Source of the DNA: Symbiodinium natans
Lineage: Eukaryota > Sar > Dinophyceae > Suessiales > Symbiodiniaceae
NCBI GenBank assembly: GCA_905221605.1
Contig: CAJNDS010000269.1
Coordinates: 266,001-330,000, forward strand
Length of the DNA stretch: 64,000 nucleotides
Reading direction: 5' to 3'
Part shown: positions 1 through 11,069 of the stretch, piece after piece
Numbering within the stretch: the stretch's first letter is position 1
Layout: each line of letters begins with the position of its first letter
Made by a program: the position numbers and the translations under genes
The notes under the pieces: model-generated
Databases searched by the model: none
What the model was told of the DNA's origin: nothing
Seen by the model: the letters and a program-made list of their open reading frames with translations, nothing else

Positions 1-1230
1 ACGGACATTTGTTCAAGGCTTCCCCAGCAGATGGCCTGCTTCTGTACAGGCACACTGAACTTGATAAAGGGTCGCCCGGATATCGAGTACACAAAGCTTG
101 TCGTCTGTGAATTAGCAGCACTTGCACCACTGTCTCGAGACGCTGCTGTCTTGGCCATGAAGCAATGGAACGGGACGCAGTATGACGAGAATGTGTTCAA
201 CCAGATTGTGTTTTTCTCGGGTGGAGTTCCTCGCCTGTTGCGGCATGCTTTCGAGACGAGCGGAATCTTCAAGTCAAAGGCAGCTACTGCGTTTAATGCC
301 ATGTCGAAGTGCTTCAAGGAGTCGTATGGGTCTGCCGGACCTTGTTTTTCTCACCCAGCAGTTGCTTTATCACTGGTTCTTTGCTCGGCCGTTCGGTGGC
401 CGACAGCAGATACCGATCTTTATAGTACTGTGCCTGGAACATCTACAGCATGGTCGGATATTTTCAACGCAGGAGCGGCATTTCCAGCGAACAACTCTGT
501 ACAGGTTCCACGGGTTTGGTGGTGTTTTGACCAAGCGGTCCGCCAGCAGCTTCAGGGTGAGTTGAAGGCCTTGAACATTCGTCTGGATCGTCTCTTGCCA
601 GACTCATTGCAGCTGGTTGCGTCAAACAATCGGGGGAACGTTGCGAGGGGAAAGCCGTGGGAAGAGCTGGTTGCACATTCCCTAGCGGCACGGTTCCACC
701 TTTATTGCATGCAACGCAACTGGACCGCCAACAACACCTGGGCTCCCTTCCTGGAGATCTATCCGACAGACAACGCACATTTGAAAATGGTCTTGGAACC
801 ATTTGAGGTTTGCTGGAAGGATGGGGTATCGTACCCACAGAGTGAAGCCAGTGTCTCAGACACTGCTGGACATGCTATTATGTGCAATGTTCCGTTTCGG
901 AATGCTCACCATGACTTGTTGATTCCCGTGAAGCGGGTGAAGTGTGGCACGTGTGAGTACATTGCAGCCCAGTGTCGGTATGGAGCCAAGAAAACTGCAA
1001 AGGACCTGAACAACACAAGCCAAGACAAGGCTAGAAAGCCGAAGAAGAACGAAGCCCGAGATACCCTTCCGGACATGCCAAACGTGCTTCTCCAAATATG
1101 TCCCGAGAAAGATGGTGCTCAGCCGTTTAAGGCAGGTACTTCGTGGGCAAAACGCCAGCGCGAACGCAGATACAGTCTCATGAGTTGCAAAAGCATCATC
1201 GCGCAACTGGATGTGCTGCGCCTTCTGTGA
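1..1230 (+). CDS. Crinkler/RHS-like NTPase-nuclease protein, 5' partial
   Basis: The frame is open from base 1 to a TGA at 1228-1230, so the gene starts outside the window; the first in-window Met is at 31. About 400 residues are visible. Early on there is a segment FFSGGVPRLLRHAF, which resembles the sensor-like GG-x-PR helix at the end of the P-loop NTPase domain of Crinkler (CRN) and trypanosome RHS proteins. Further on, GKPWEELVAHSLAARF resembles the start of the PD-(D/E)xK nuclease-like domain that follows in these families, and HHDLLIPVKRV plus AAQCRYG would be the later D and Q-x-K strands. The K of the last motif is replaced by R, so nuclease activity is doubtful. Walker A and B would lie upstream and are not visible. 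In these families members are multi-copy and often linked to transposition or secreted effectors; which applies here is not known. Single exon, no signal peptide visible. Confidence 0.55.
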   Translation, partial: TDICSRLPQQMACFCTGTLNLIKGRPDIEYTKLVVCELAALAPLSRDAAVLAMKQWNGTQYDENVFNQIVFFSGGVPRLLRHAFETSGIFKSKAATAFNAMSKCFKESYGSAGPCFSHPAVALSLVLCSAVRWPTADTDLYSTVPGTSTAWSDIFNAGAAFPANNSVQVPRVWWCFDQAVRQQLQGELKALNIRLDRLLPDSLQLVASNNRGNVARGKPWEELVAHSLAARFHLYCMQRNWTANNTWAPFLEIYPTDNAHLKMVLEPFEVCWKDGVSYPQSEASVSDTAGHAIMCNVPFRNAHHDLLIPVKRVKCGTCEYIAAQCRYGAKKTAKDLNNTSQDKARKPKKNEARDTLPDMPNVLLQICPEKDGAQPFKAGTSWAKRQRERRYSLMSCKSIIAQLDVLRLL

Positions 1231-2375
1231 CAAAAGGATGCTTGAGTTTGTTGTGTCTCATGTCTACATTTGTCACTTGTTCCGTAATTCCTTGCAGGAT
1301 AAAAGGATGCTGAACATGTGGTTGAGGCATGCAGCAATACGCTGACCCAAACGGCAATTTGCTATGTGCCCTGTGCCTGACGCACTAAATCTGCATTCGA
1401 TGCCAGGTCTCATTGACCCCAGTGACATTCCGACGCGCTTCTACGTCAGGTGCTCGGTGTTTCTTCCCACGCCCCAGTCCAGCTGTAAACTTCATGCGTT
1501 ATTGCACAGATTGTGGTATGTCAGCAGTCAATCATGTCAGTGTTGCTTTCACTAGTACCGGCTTGTATCCAGATGTTATGCACTAGTCACTAGGCCCTGT
1601 TCGTTGGGAGACACCAAAAGGGCACAGTTTTTGCTAAGCATGCGCACCCCAAAAGAAAAGCAAGATAACATCTACAGCCGTTCGTTTTAGCAGGGGTCCC
1701 CAAACATTTTGTGCTCCAGACACTGCAAGCATGTGGAGCCGAGCGACCAATCTGCTCCAGCACAGCAAGGACCGTTCGTGAGCTCCGTGACTCATGGGAT
1801 GCTCATCCATGCCTGTTTGGGGCATCCCGTGCTCAGCTGACGTTCGTCCACAGCTTGTGTCATGATCATAGGCGGCCGGCTTGATGCTTTGCGGTGCAAT
1901 TGATACTCCGGCCTTTTGAATTGCTCATGTCCAGCTGGTCTGATCAGTGTTTTTCATCCCAGAAGAATGCTTCAGGTTGATGTGGTTCTGCTTCGCTCAT
2001 CTCATACGCATCCGCCTCCTTGTCTGACACTCTTTACGCTGGGTCCATGCTCCAACTGGCTAACACTTCTCTGTAGCTTGTGTGATGACTGGGTTTGCAT
2101 CTCGAAATGCGCCTTCCAGCCTCAACCGTAACATGGCCGTCCGGCGGTTTCCTTGGTTTGCGATGGGTCGTCGGATCATCGGGCGGATCACCTGGCACAT
2201 CCGGCGAGTCATCGAGCTGATGGGGCCCTGTTCTGTTTTGATTTGTCGGGGTCGGACACGGCGAGCCCGACGGTCGTGGCCAAGCAGGCCGTAGTTTGTT
2301 GTCTCCGTTTGTCAGCATCTCGAGTTTGCGCGTGCAACCAGCGCTGGCCGATTCCATCAACGCTCTGGAGACTGG
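1231..2375. other. intergenic, no gene recognised
   Basis: Only short overlapping open frames in several phases occur here, none with family resemblance or convincing codon use. No repeat array or intronic element was noticed. Confidence 0.5.
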
Positions 2376-2930
2376 GTGTTCTTTCAAGCAGTGCGATTTT
2401 TCTTCAGTGGCATGAGCACAGTGTCGCTTGTTCCAGGCGATCTCAACGGTGAGCGGGAAAGACTTGGTGACTTGCAGGCTTTGGCAAACATTGGTGGGCC
2501 GAACGTGCCGATTGAGGACTGGATGGTGGGATTAGAGATCTGCGGCAAGGAATGTGTGAAACTCATTCGAACCTTTGCGCTCAAGTCAGACAGCCTTACC
2601 GACCGCATGGCACCGCTCATGCTGTCACGGTGCTTGGCGTATCTGTTCGAACTGGTGAACAAAGCCCAGCTACCTCCCAATCTTCATAAGTTGCCATCGG
2701 AGGCACTTTGCTGCAGCCATCTATTTCTGCTGACACCCAGAGCGTTTCTTGAAACGAGGACACATTAAAAGAGCATCTCGAACGACAAGACCGCGTCATC
2801 GTACCGATTGACGAGCTCAACCTCCTGGTGCCAAAAGGAACAACAGACAACGTGGCATCTCCGGAGTCTCTTCCTACGTCGAGCAAACAGATACCCCGTC
2901 TTTACTACACACGAGCCGCTTGATGGATCT
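2376..2930 (+). pseudogene. decayed CRN/RHS-like NTPase fragment
   Basis: One frame (2376-2768) encodes a helical stretch with GKECVKLIRTFALKS and LTDRMAPLMLSRCLAYLFEL. After a stop, a different frame (from about 2774) gives QDRVIVPIDELNLLVPKGT, a hydrophobic strand ending in D-E-L-N that looks like a Walker B motif, and this frame stops near 2930. This order, helices then the VIVPIDELN strand, is what is expected in the NTPase domain that precedes the region seen at 1-1230 in CRN/RHS-type proteins. The shift of frame and early stops indicate a broken copy. An alternative is an intron between the two pieces; no good splice pair was seen. The link to the upstream gene is an inference from motif order, not from alignment. 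Confidence 0.35.
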
Positions 2931-4290
2931 CAAATTGAAGAATACACAGGAGGCAAGTACCCTTACTCACCAAGGGATGTGATAGTAACAGGCTTGCCTC
3001 GGTCAGCAAATGTAACACAACAGCGTCGCATCCCTGAATGCAGGGCACTGTCTGCAGGAAATGTGCTTTTGTTCAGGTATTCCTGCGTTTTCTCCGCAGT
3101 TGGAAGCAGCATTGTACTTCCAAGCCAGGTTCCACAGCTCAAGAAGCCCAAGAAGACTCCAGGCCTCGTAGAAAGCTTCGTGCGAGAGTTTCTGGATGGA
3201 AGAAGACGAGTGGTTTTGCTATACGTGCCTTTGATTGCCTCACCGCGACTTCGGACCGGGTCGACGTGAAGTGGATTCTTTGCCATGCTGCGCAGACGTG
3301 CTCGTATCTGAGTCAGCTGGAGTTTGCGGATTGGCCGTGGCATCCCGCTGCTTGGAAACAATGACCCGTGGTCACCCGGGACATGTTCTGCTTGGCCTTC
3401 CACCTAAGCCAAAAATCAAAGAATGCTATTTCTAGGATGTACCCTCCGAAGTCTCAGCGCTTGGCGAAGCACTAGTGGTGGGCAGGGCAAGACATTCCTC
3501 CGACCCTTCGTGGCAGTCCTGAATCCGCTATGCTCAACACTTGAGGATCCTCCCTTATCACAGAAGGAAACTCAGTGTGCTGCAAGTCCGAGGTTTCCAA
3601 CAGAAGGCTGGGACATCTACCCCGACCGAGATGCCCACCACGACGTAGACTGTGATGTAGACTGTGTGTGGATGCAAGGAAAGGGCCGCAGAGCAAAGGC
3701 GCAGCGAACAAGCCGAGCGAAATTCGTGCATTCCTGGGAGCATCTTTGCGCGATCTCTTTCCGAAAGAACTTGCTACATGAGAGAGCTGGAGCTGCGTGG
3801 TCAAAAGGCTTGTGTAGCACCATTGAGTCTCGAGGTCCGAAGCGCTTCCCTAGTCTTGTGTTTGAAGCACTTGCACGGTCGAAGCGGGGATCTGGCAAAG
3901 ATTGAGACGGAATGGGTTCAGAGCTCACGACCGTTTTCTCAACGCTTCCCTAACCGAGAACCCCTTTTCTATGCAGGATGTACAGCCCTAGTGATACTGA
4001 CAGTGTATTTTCATGTGAAGTGGCCCCTCAAAGCCCAAGCTGGCAAACATTCAACACTTCACGCAAAGACCAGCAAGTTTAGCGCCCGAGTGCGGGTGCC
4101 TGGCTCGCGCTGGGATCACAGAAGATGCATCGAGGAACGCTCGGTGCACTGGCAGCTTGCACGCCCGCTGATGACCGCCATGGCGCTGTGGCGGGGAGGA
4201 GCCATAGGGGCTGAAGCAGTTCCTGAAGCGCGTGCAACTCTTTCGACAGCCTTGTTGACTTGCCGAGGATCGGCTTAGACTGTCGAAGGT
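2931..4290. other. intergenic, no gene recognised
   Basis: Several overlapping open frames of 60-200 codons exist, including one of 204 codons at 3664-4278, but they lack recognisable motifs and overlap others of similar length. It may include further remnants of the degenerate NTPase copy upstream. Confidence 0.4.
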
Positions 4291-4324
4291 TTAGACCTTC
4301 CCAGAAACCCCAGTAGTCCTTAAC

Positions 4325-4545
4325 CTGGATACTCTTGATGCTCGTTTTGATGCTCTTGGTTCTCTGGACGCTCTGGATGCTCGCCGATGCTCTGGGTGTT
4401 CGCGGATACTCTGGGTGCTCGCCGATGCTCTGATGTTCGCCGATACTCTGGATGCTCGCCGATGTTCGCGGATGATCTGGATGTCCGGCAATGCTCTGGA
4501 TGTTCGCCGATACTCTGGATGCTTGTCGATGCTCTGGACCCGCCA
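4325..4545. repeat. GATGCTCGCCGATACTCTG-type minisatellite
   Basis: A short unit of about 15-20 bases built from GATGCTC, GCCGAT and ACTCTGGAT is repeated imperfectly roughly a dozen times. Open frames on the minus strand through this stretch (rich in R, A, S, E, H) are a product of the repeat and not evidence of a protein. Confidence 0.8.
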
Positions 4546-4935
4546 GACAGCACTAAAAGATTTTGTGCGAATTTAGGGTGTCTGCGTCCAGAGACTTGGT
4601 CGCTGCCGCAGTCTTCGCGCAGTCTTCACCGAGTCCAGGCGGAGCAAGACACAAATGAAACCGGCCGAGCCCGCGGCGCAGCGCCATTCCGGCGGAATCT
4701 AGCGATGCCGAGCTGGCAAACTCCGACCCCGCCAGGCCGCACTATGGCCCAAAAGATTTTGCATGGATTTTGCGCACACTTTCGGGCGTTCTAAACGCCA
4801 GCTCTGAGCCTTCTAGGCCGCGTTTTGGAGCGAGTTCCGGGCCGGAGCGGAGGAGAGGACTTACACCATCAACGAAACAGCCAGAGACTACACCGTAACG
4901 TAGCGCAGTTTTGAAACATGGATACAAGAGAGAGT
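4546..4935. other. spacer between minisatellite and tandem array
   Basis: Nothing recognised; GC-richer than the T-rich array that follows. Confidence 0.4.
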
Positions 4936-6980
4936 GTGTTTTGCTTGTTTGTGTTCATGTTCCTTAGATGTTGCTGGTCGGATCTGTTCCAACAGATTCC
5001 AAAGTTGTTGTGCTTGGAGCTCAGTCTGTCCTTTTCCCTTGTTGTAAGTTGTGGTGGTCCCTCAGCTTCTGGTCAATTGGGTTTCCTGGTTTGTTTCTTG
5101 TCATTCAAGTTGAACCGGTCTTGGTTCTCAGTTGGCCTTGGGTCCATTATTGGTTTTTTTGGCATTTTGGCTTTTCTTTAGTTCAACTCGGTTGGTGACT
5201 TGGCATGTTTCTTTGTGGGTCCGTCGGTTCTTGCGGTCGTCGGTTGTCCTGTATCGTGTGTCTCTGTGTCGTGTGTGTTGGTTCTCTCAATGCAGTTTCC
5301 AAAAGTGCGAAATGGAGCAAGTTTGGGGACCAGAATTGGGGGTGCCTGCAACCATGAATTTCTGGCAACGCACGTCTGGCCCCCCAAAGTGGGTTTTTAA
5401 CTTGAGATCTGCAAAAATTCTTCTGTCCTGCAAATGTGTGTCTTGTGCTTTTGTGGTGGCTTTAGCGCCATGGAATTTGCAGCTGTGGTTGCAGGAGCAG
5501 TTTTGAACCCATTTTTGGGTCCCAATTTTGGGCCCATTTTGGGGTCATAATTTGGGACCCAAGCATGTAAAACAATGAAAAGACCTCCTTTCTTTCTGCC
5601 AACAAGTAGGTCCAATTTTGGAAGCTTTTTTTGGCCCTGTTTTCGGGCCCCCCAATTTTAGGGAATTGCTGCTCCATTTTTGTCCACAGAGACAGCACGC
5701 CTGCAACGACAGCTGTCGTGTTGAGCTGAAGTAGAATCTCTTGTGGAGGTGGTCTGTGTGTTCGCAGCCCGTGAATTGTTGTCCTTGTTGCTGCTGGTTG
5801 CGGCTGCAACTGTGGGGGGCTGGAGGGGTGTAGTTAATTTTGCGGGCCAAATGGACCCCCTAAACTAGGACCCCCAGGCCCCCTTTCCTGGCACGACCTC
5901 GATGCTCAGATTCGGTTGCTGAAAAGCAAAAAGAGGTGCGTTCCAGTGGCTTTCAAACATTTTTGAAGATGATGAAAAAAGCAGCTTGAAACAATGGCCA
6001 AGGAATCCGGCAAATCTTCCAACACTCCATCGTTTAGAAGTGCTTTGAACAATGGTCAGGAAGCGCGTCTTCTCCGTGAAAAAGCTCCTCTTGACCTCCC
6101 AAGTCCGCGATTTGAAATTGCTTGAAACAAGCGTTTTTGAAAGCCTCTGACAGTGCCGTTTGGACAGAAATCAACTGCAGGACGAGACGAGTTCAACTGT
6201 ACTGCTGAGACGTGCATGTTGCGCGCGACGCCCAAACCGAACCGTTTTGAAAAGGCAAAGTGTCTTTCCACAATGTGAATAAGTGCGAGCGAAGCGAGCG
6301 AAACACCGGAGTACATCTGACATGTGTTTTGTTGTCAGAGCTTGTTTTTGATGGTTTTACATTTGGATTGTCTTACTTTTGTTGATTGTCAGGTTTTGCT
6401 TGTGCTGTTTTTTTTTTCAACTTACTTTTTTTGATAAATAATTTCAAGGTGACTTTTGGAGACCAACTATTGCAACTTTCTGGCAAGCTCAAAAAACATC
6501 TGCAGAATTTCTTGGATCTCTCTGCAAGTCCAAGCACTCCATGGTTCAAAGTATCAAAGTGGTCTTAAGACACCCGGTTTTGGGTTTTTTGTTTTTCTGC
6601 CCAAGTAGTGTTGAGACATCTTTGGGCTCGATCTGGACTTGAAATGGTGCAAGACACCCCTTGGTGTTTTCTTGGTTCAAAGTCAGGTTATTAAAGTGGT
6701 CCTTAAGACTCTTTTGGTTCAAAAATTTGTTTTTGGAGTCTTTGAGTCTCTAGAGTCGCTGGATCGGTCCTGTTGGTTCTGTGTCTTTTTCGGTGGTCTT
6801 GGTGCTGATTTTTATCCTTACTCTAAGTCTTGCCTTGTTCTATTCAGCTGCTGATGGAGTGAAGAGGCTGCCTTAAGTCGCTTGGATCTTTCTCTCTTCA
6901 GTCTTCAATCTCGGTTGGCCTCTTGGTCTTCCAAGTGTCCGGTCTTGAGTTCTGGGTCTGTTGATTGTGGTTGTTTTTTT
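4936..6980. repeat. T-rich macrosatellite, copy 1
   Basis: A 2045-bp unit starting GTGTTTTGCTTG. The same sequence, nearly identical, begins again at 6981 and at about 9449. It contains hairpin-rich stretches built on TTTTGGGCCC near 5505-5560 and 5620-5660. Parallel short frames appear in all copies, but they are hydrophobic by composition (T-rich DNA) and I do not call them genes. Confidence 0.85.
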
Positions 6981-9448
6981 GTGTTTTGCTTGTTTGTGTT
7001 CATGTTCCTTAGATGTTGCTGGTCGGATCTGTTCCAACGGATTCCAAAGTTGTTGTGCTTGGAGCTCAGTCTGTCCTTTTCCCTTGTTGTAAGTTGTGGT
7101 GGTCCCTCAGCTTCTGGTCAATTGGGTTTCCTGGTTTGTTTCTTGTCATTCAAGTTGAACCGGTCTTGGTTCTCAGTTGGCCTTGGGTCCATTATTGGTT
7201 TTTTTGGCATTTTGGCTTTTCTTTAGTTCAACTCGGTTGGTGACTTGGCATGTTTCTTTGTGGGTCCGTCGGTTCTTGCGGTCGTCGGTTGTCCTGTATC
7301 GTGTGTCTCTGTGTCGTGTGTGTTGGTTCTCTCAATGCAGTTTCCAAAAGTGCGAAATGGAGCAAGTTTGGGGACCAGAATTGGGGGTGCCTGCAACCAT
7401 GAATTTCTGGCAACGCACGTCTGGCCCCCCAAAGTGGGTTTTTAACTTGAGATCTGCAAAAATTCTTCTGTCCTGCAAATGTGTGTCTTGTGCTTTTGTG
7501 GTGGCTTTAGCTCCATGGAATTTGCAGCTGTGGTTGCAGGAGCAGTTTTGAACCCATTTTTGGGTCCCAATTTTGGGCCCATTTTGGGGTCATAATTTGG
7601 GACCCAAGCATGTAAAACAATGAAAAGACCTCCTCTCTTTCTGCCAACAAGAGGTCCAATTTTGGAAGCTTTTTTGGGCCCTGTTTTCGGGCCCCCCAAT
7701 TTTAGGGAATTGCTGCTCCATTTTTGTCCACAGACAGCACGCCTGCAACGACAGCTGTCGTGTTGAGCTGAAGTAGAATCTCTTGTGGAGGTGGTCTGTG
7801 TGTTCGCAGCCCGTGAATTGTTGTCCTTGTTGCTGCTGGTTGCGGCTGCAACTGTGGGTTTTTAACTTGAGATCTGCAAAAATTCTTCTGTCCTGCAAAT
7901 GTGTGTCTTGTGCTTTTGTGGTGGCTTTAGCGCCATGGAATTTGCAGCTGTGGTTGCAGGAGCAGTTTTGAACCCATTTTTGGGTCCCAATTTTGGGCCC
8001 ATTTTGGGGTCATAATTTGGGACCCAAGCATGTAAAACAATGAAAAGACCTCCTCTCTTTCTGCCAACAAGAGGTCCAATTTTGGAAGCTTTTTTGGGCC
8101 CTGTTTTCGGGCCCCCCAATTTTAGGGAATTGCTGCTCCATTTTTGTCCACAGACAGCACGCCTGCAACGACAGCTGTCGTGTTGAGCTGAAGTAGAATC
8201 TCTTGTGGAGGTGGTCTGTGTGTTCGCAGCCCGTGAATTGTTGTCCTTGTTGCTGCTGGTTGCGGCTGCAACTGTGGGGGGCTGGAGGGGTGTAGTTAAT
8301 TTTGCGGGCCAAATGGACCCCCTAAACTAGGACCCCCAGGCCCCCTTTCCTGGCACGACCTCGATGCTCAGATTCGGTTGCTGAAAAGCAAAAAGAGGTG
8401 CGTTCCAGTGGCTTTCAAACATCTTTGAAGATGATGAAAAAAGCAGCTTGAAACAATGGCCAAGGAATCCGGCAAATCTTCCAACACTCCATCGTTTAGA
8501 AGTGCTTTGAACAATGGTCAGGAAGCGCGTCTTCTCCGTGAAAAGCTCCTCTTGACCTCCCAAGTCCGCGATTTGAAATTGCTTGAAACAAGCGTTTTTG
8601 AAAGCCTCTGACAGTGCCGTTTGGACAGAAATCAACTGCAGGACGAGACGAGTTCAACTGTACTGCTGAGACGTCCATGTTGCGCGCGACGCCCAAACCG
8701 AACCGTTTTGAAAAGGCAAAGTGTCTTTCCACAATGTGAATAAGTGCGAGCGAAGCGAGCGAAACACCGGAGTACATCTGACATGTGTTTTGTTGTCAGA
8801 GCTTGTTTTTGATGGTTTTACATTTGGATTGTCTTACTTTTGTTGATTGTCAGGTTTTGCTTGTGCTGTTTTTTTTTTTCAACTTACTTTTTTTGATAAA
8901 TAATTTCAAGGTGACTTTTGGAGACCAACTATTGCAACTTTCTGGCAAGCTCAAAAAACATCTGCAGAATTTCTTGGATCTCTCTGCAAGTCCAAGCACT
9001 CCATGGTTCAAAGTATCAAAGTGGTCTTAAGACACCCGGTTTTGGGTTTTTTGTTTTTCTGCCCAAGTAGTGTTGAGACATCTTTGGGCTCGATCTGGAC
9101 TTGAAATGGTGCAAGACACCCCTTGGTGTTTTCTTGGTTCAAAGTCAGGTTATTAAAGTGGTCCTTAAGACTCTTTTGGTTCAAAAATTTGTTTTTGGAG
9201 TCTTTGAGTCTCTAGAGTCGCTGGATCGGTCCTGTTGGTTCTGTGTCTTTTTCGGTGGTCTTGGTGCTGATTTTTATCCTTACTCTAAGTCTTGCCTTGT
9301 TCTATTCAGCTGCTGATGGAGTGAAGAGGCTGCCTTAAGTCGCTTGGATCTTTCTCTCTTCAGTCTTCTGGTCAATCTCGGTTGGCCTCTTGGTCTTCCA
9401 AGTGTCCGGTCTTGAGTTCTGGGTCTGTTGATTGTGGTTGTTTTTTTT
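6981..9448. repeat. T-rich macrosatellite, copy 2 (with internal duplication)
   Basis: This 2468-bp copy matches copy 1 closely but is longer because of an extra 420-bp tandem duplication (7436-8275) and a few small indels. High similarity between copies suggests recent unequal exchange or gene conversion. Confidence 0.85.
7436..8275. repeat. 420-bp tandem duplication inside copy 2
   Basis: The segment starting GGGTTTTTAACTTGAGATC occurs at about 7436 and again 420 bases later, with only single-base differences seen (for example GCTCCATGG against GCGCCATGG). The junction lies at CTGTGG|GTTTTT, where copy 1 instead continues CTGTGGGGGGCTGG. Confidence 0.85.
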
Positions 9449-9902
9449 GTATTTTGCTTGTTTGTGTTCATGTTCCTTAGATGTTGCTGGTCGGATCTGT
9501 TCCAACAGATTCCAAAGTTGTTGTGCTTGGAGCTCAGTCTGTCCTTTTCCCTTGTTGTAAGTTGTGGTGGTCCCTCAGCTTCTGGTCAATTGGGTTTCCT
9601 GGTTTGTTTCTTGTCATTCAAGTTGAACCGGTCTTGGTTCTCAGTTGGCCTTGGGTCCATTATTGGTTTTTTTGGCATTTTGGCTTTTCTTTCGTTCAAC
9701 TCGGTTGGTGACTTGGCATGTTTCTTTGTGGGTCCGTCGGTTCTTGCGGTCGTCGGTTGTCCTGTATCGTGTGTCTCTGTGTTGTGTGTGTTGGTTCTCT
9801 CAATGCAGTTTCCCAAAGTGCGAAATGGAGCAAGTTTGGGGACCAGAATTGGGGGTGCCTGCAACCATGAATTTCTGGCAACGCACGTCTGGCCCCCCAA
9901 AG
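9449..9902. repeat. T-rich macrosatellite, copy 3 (truncated)
   Basis: It matches the first ~450 bases of copies 1 and 2 and stops abruptly after GGCCCCCCAAAG, exactly where an unrelated repeat beginning AACTCACAAG starts. The breakpoint is therefore likely the insertion edge or recombination point of that second repeat. Confidence 0.85.
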
Positions 9903-10195
9903 AACTCACAAGTTTCGGCACGCTACATCACTGACCGGCGGCTAATTGCGCAAAACCCTCACGATTTCTGCAGCCGTCAGCAATTTTCCCTGAGCCAACT
10001 GGAATCTGGAAGGTCCGGGCCGGACGTCTCAATTCTTAACATGAGTTCCGACGCCTCAATTCTTAACATGAGTTCCGACGCCCAACTCAGCGCCGCAGAG
10101 CTTCTTTGCCATCTTCGCACTGCGCGCCAAGACAGAAACAGCTGAATTCAAGCAATAAGCACTGGAAAAAAGGCATCCGAGTTACATGTGTGGGC
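9903..10195. repeat. dispersed repeat family 2, copy a
   Basis: Begins AACTCACAAGTTTCGGCACG and ends near GGCATCCGAGTTACATGTG. Compared with copy b (10827-11069) it has a 30-bp tandem duplication (TCTCAATTCTTAACATGAG... twice at about 10028-10083) and several small insertions. No coding capacity conserved between the two copies was seen. Confidence 0.75.
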
Positions 10196-10826
10196 GGAGT
10201 CGGTGGAGTTCATGTCAGCGGAGTCGGCGGAGTCCTTCCAAAGTGGAATTAATTTCCCTTAGAACGGCAGCGGAGTCGAGGTGAGCCCGTTTTAAATATA
10301 CAATGGTTTTTAAACCGGGGAAGACACGACTCCGCGACATGTGTACCATCCCTCGTGCACCAATCCTGCAACATCTACGCTAAGATTCTATGGGGTGGGG
10401 GTAATCTTGCTTCCTGAATCACGTTTAAGAACTGCAAAGCTGCGCAAAAGTTGCTCTCCGTGTTCACTGCAATCTCACAAATCCCACCTGACATCGTGCC
10501 CAGTTTATGCGCCCCAAACTGACGCATTTTTTAAGACGTCCAGAGCAGTCCCCCTAGGTTCACGGTCGATCCGTTAATCGTCAGCCGACACCGCGCCAGA
10601 CGTGAACCGACGGTCACGCCATGGGAAATCTGGGCCCCACTTCTAAGGCTTAATTTTGACCCAGAGCTGAATCTGGGCGGCCCCGCTTTTGGGGCCGTCT
10701 GCAAAAGAAAAGTGACTTTAGGCGGCCCCAAAAATGGGGCCCCACATGCCTTCCAGGAGGCCGCCTGGCGACCCTGTCTCCGGACCCACCAGGTTGAGAT
10801 TTTGGGACACACCATCTGCGAAGTTA

Positions 10827-11069
10827 AACTCACAAGTTTCGGCACGGCTGACCGGCGGCTGATTGCGCAAAACCTCACGATTTCTGCAGCCGTCAGCAAT
10901 TTTCCCTGCCAACTGGCGGCCGGGCCGGACGTCTCAATTCTTGACATAAGTTCCGACGCCAAACTCAGCGCCGCAGAAGCTTCTTTGCCATCTTCGCACT
11001 GCAAGATAGAAACAGCTGAATTCAAGCAATAAGCACTGGAAAAAAGGCATCCGAATTACATGTGTGGCG
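10827..11069. repeat. dispersed repeat family 2, copy b
   Basis: Second copy of the AACTCACAAGTTTCGGCACG repeat in direct orientation, lacking the internal 30-bp duplication. It is preceded by a short GC-rich palindromic stretch (GGCGGCCCCAAAAATGGGGCCCC-like, near 10720-10743). Confidence 0.75.

Noticed and set aside
3664-4278. 204-codon + strand frame
   Set aside because: No motif, and it overlaps other frames of similar length on both strands; likely chance in GC-balanced DNA.
4291-4553. Minus-strand R/A/S/E/H-rich open frames
   Set aside because: They are translations of a minisatellite in several phases.
9428-9934. 168-codon hydrophobic open frame in macrosatellite copy 3, with shorter parallels in copies 1 and 2
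   Set aside because: The hydrophobic F/L/W/S composition follows from T-rich DNA, the copies break the frame by single-base changes, and no membrane-protein family is recognisable.
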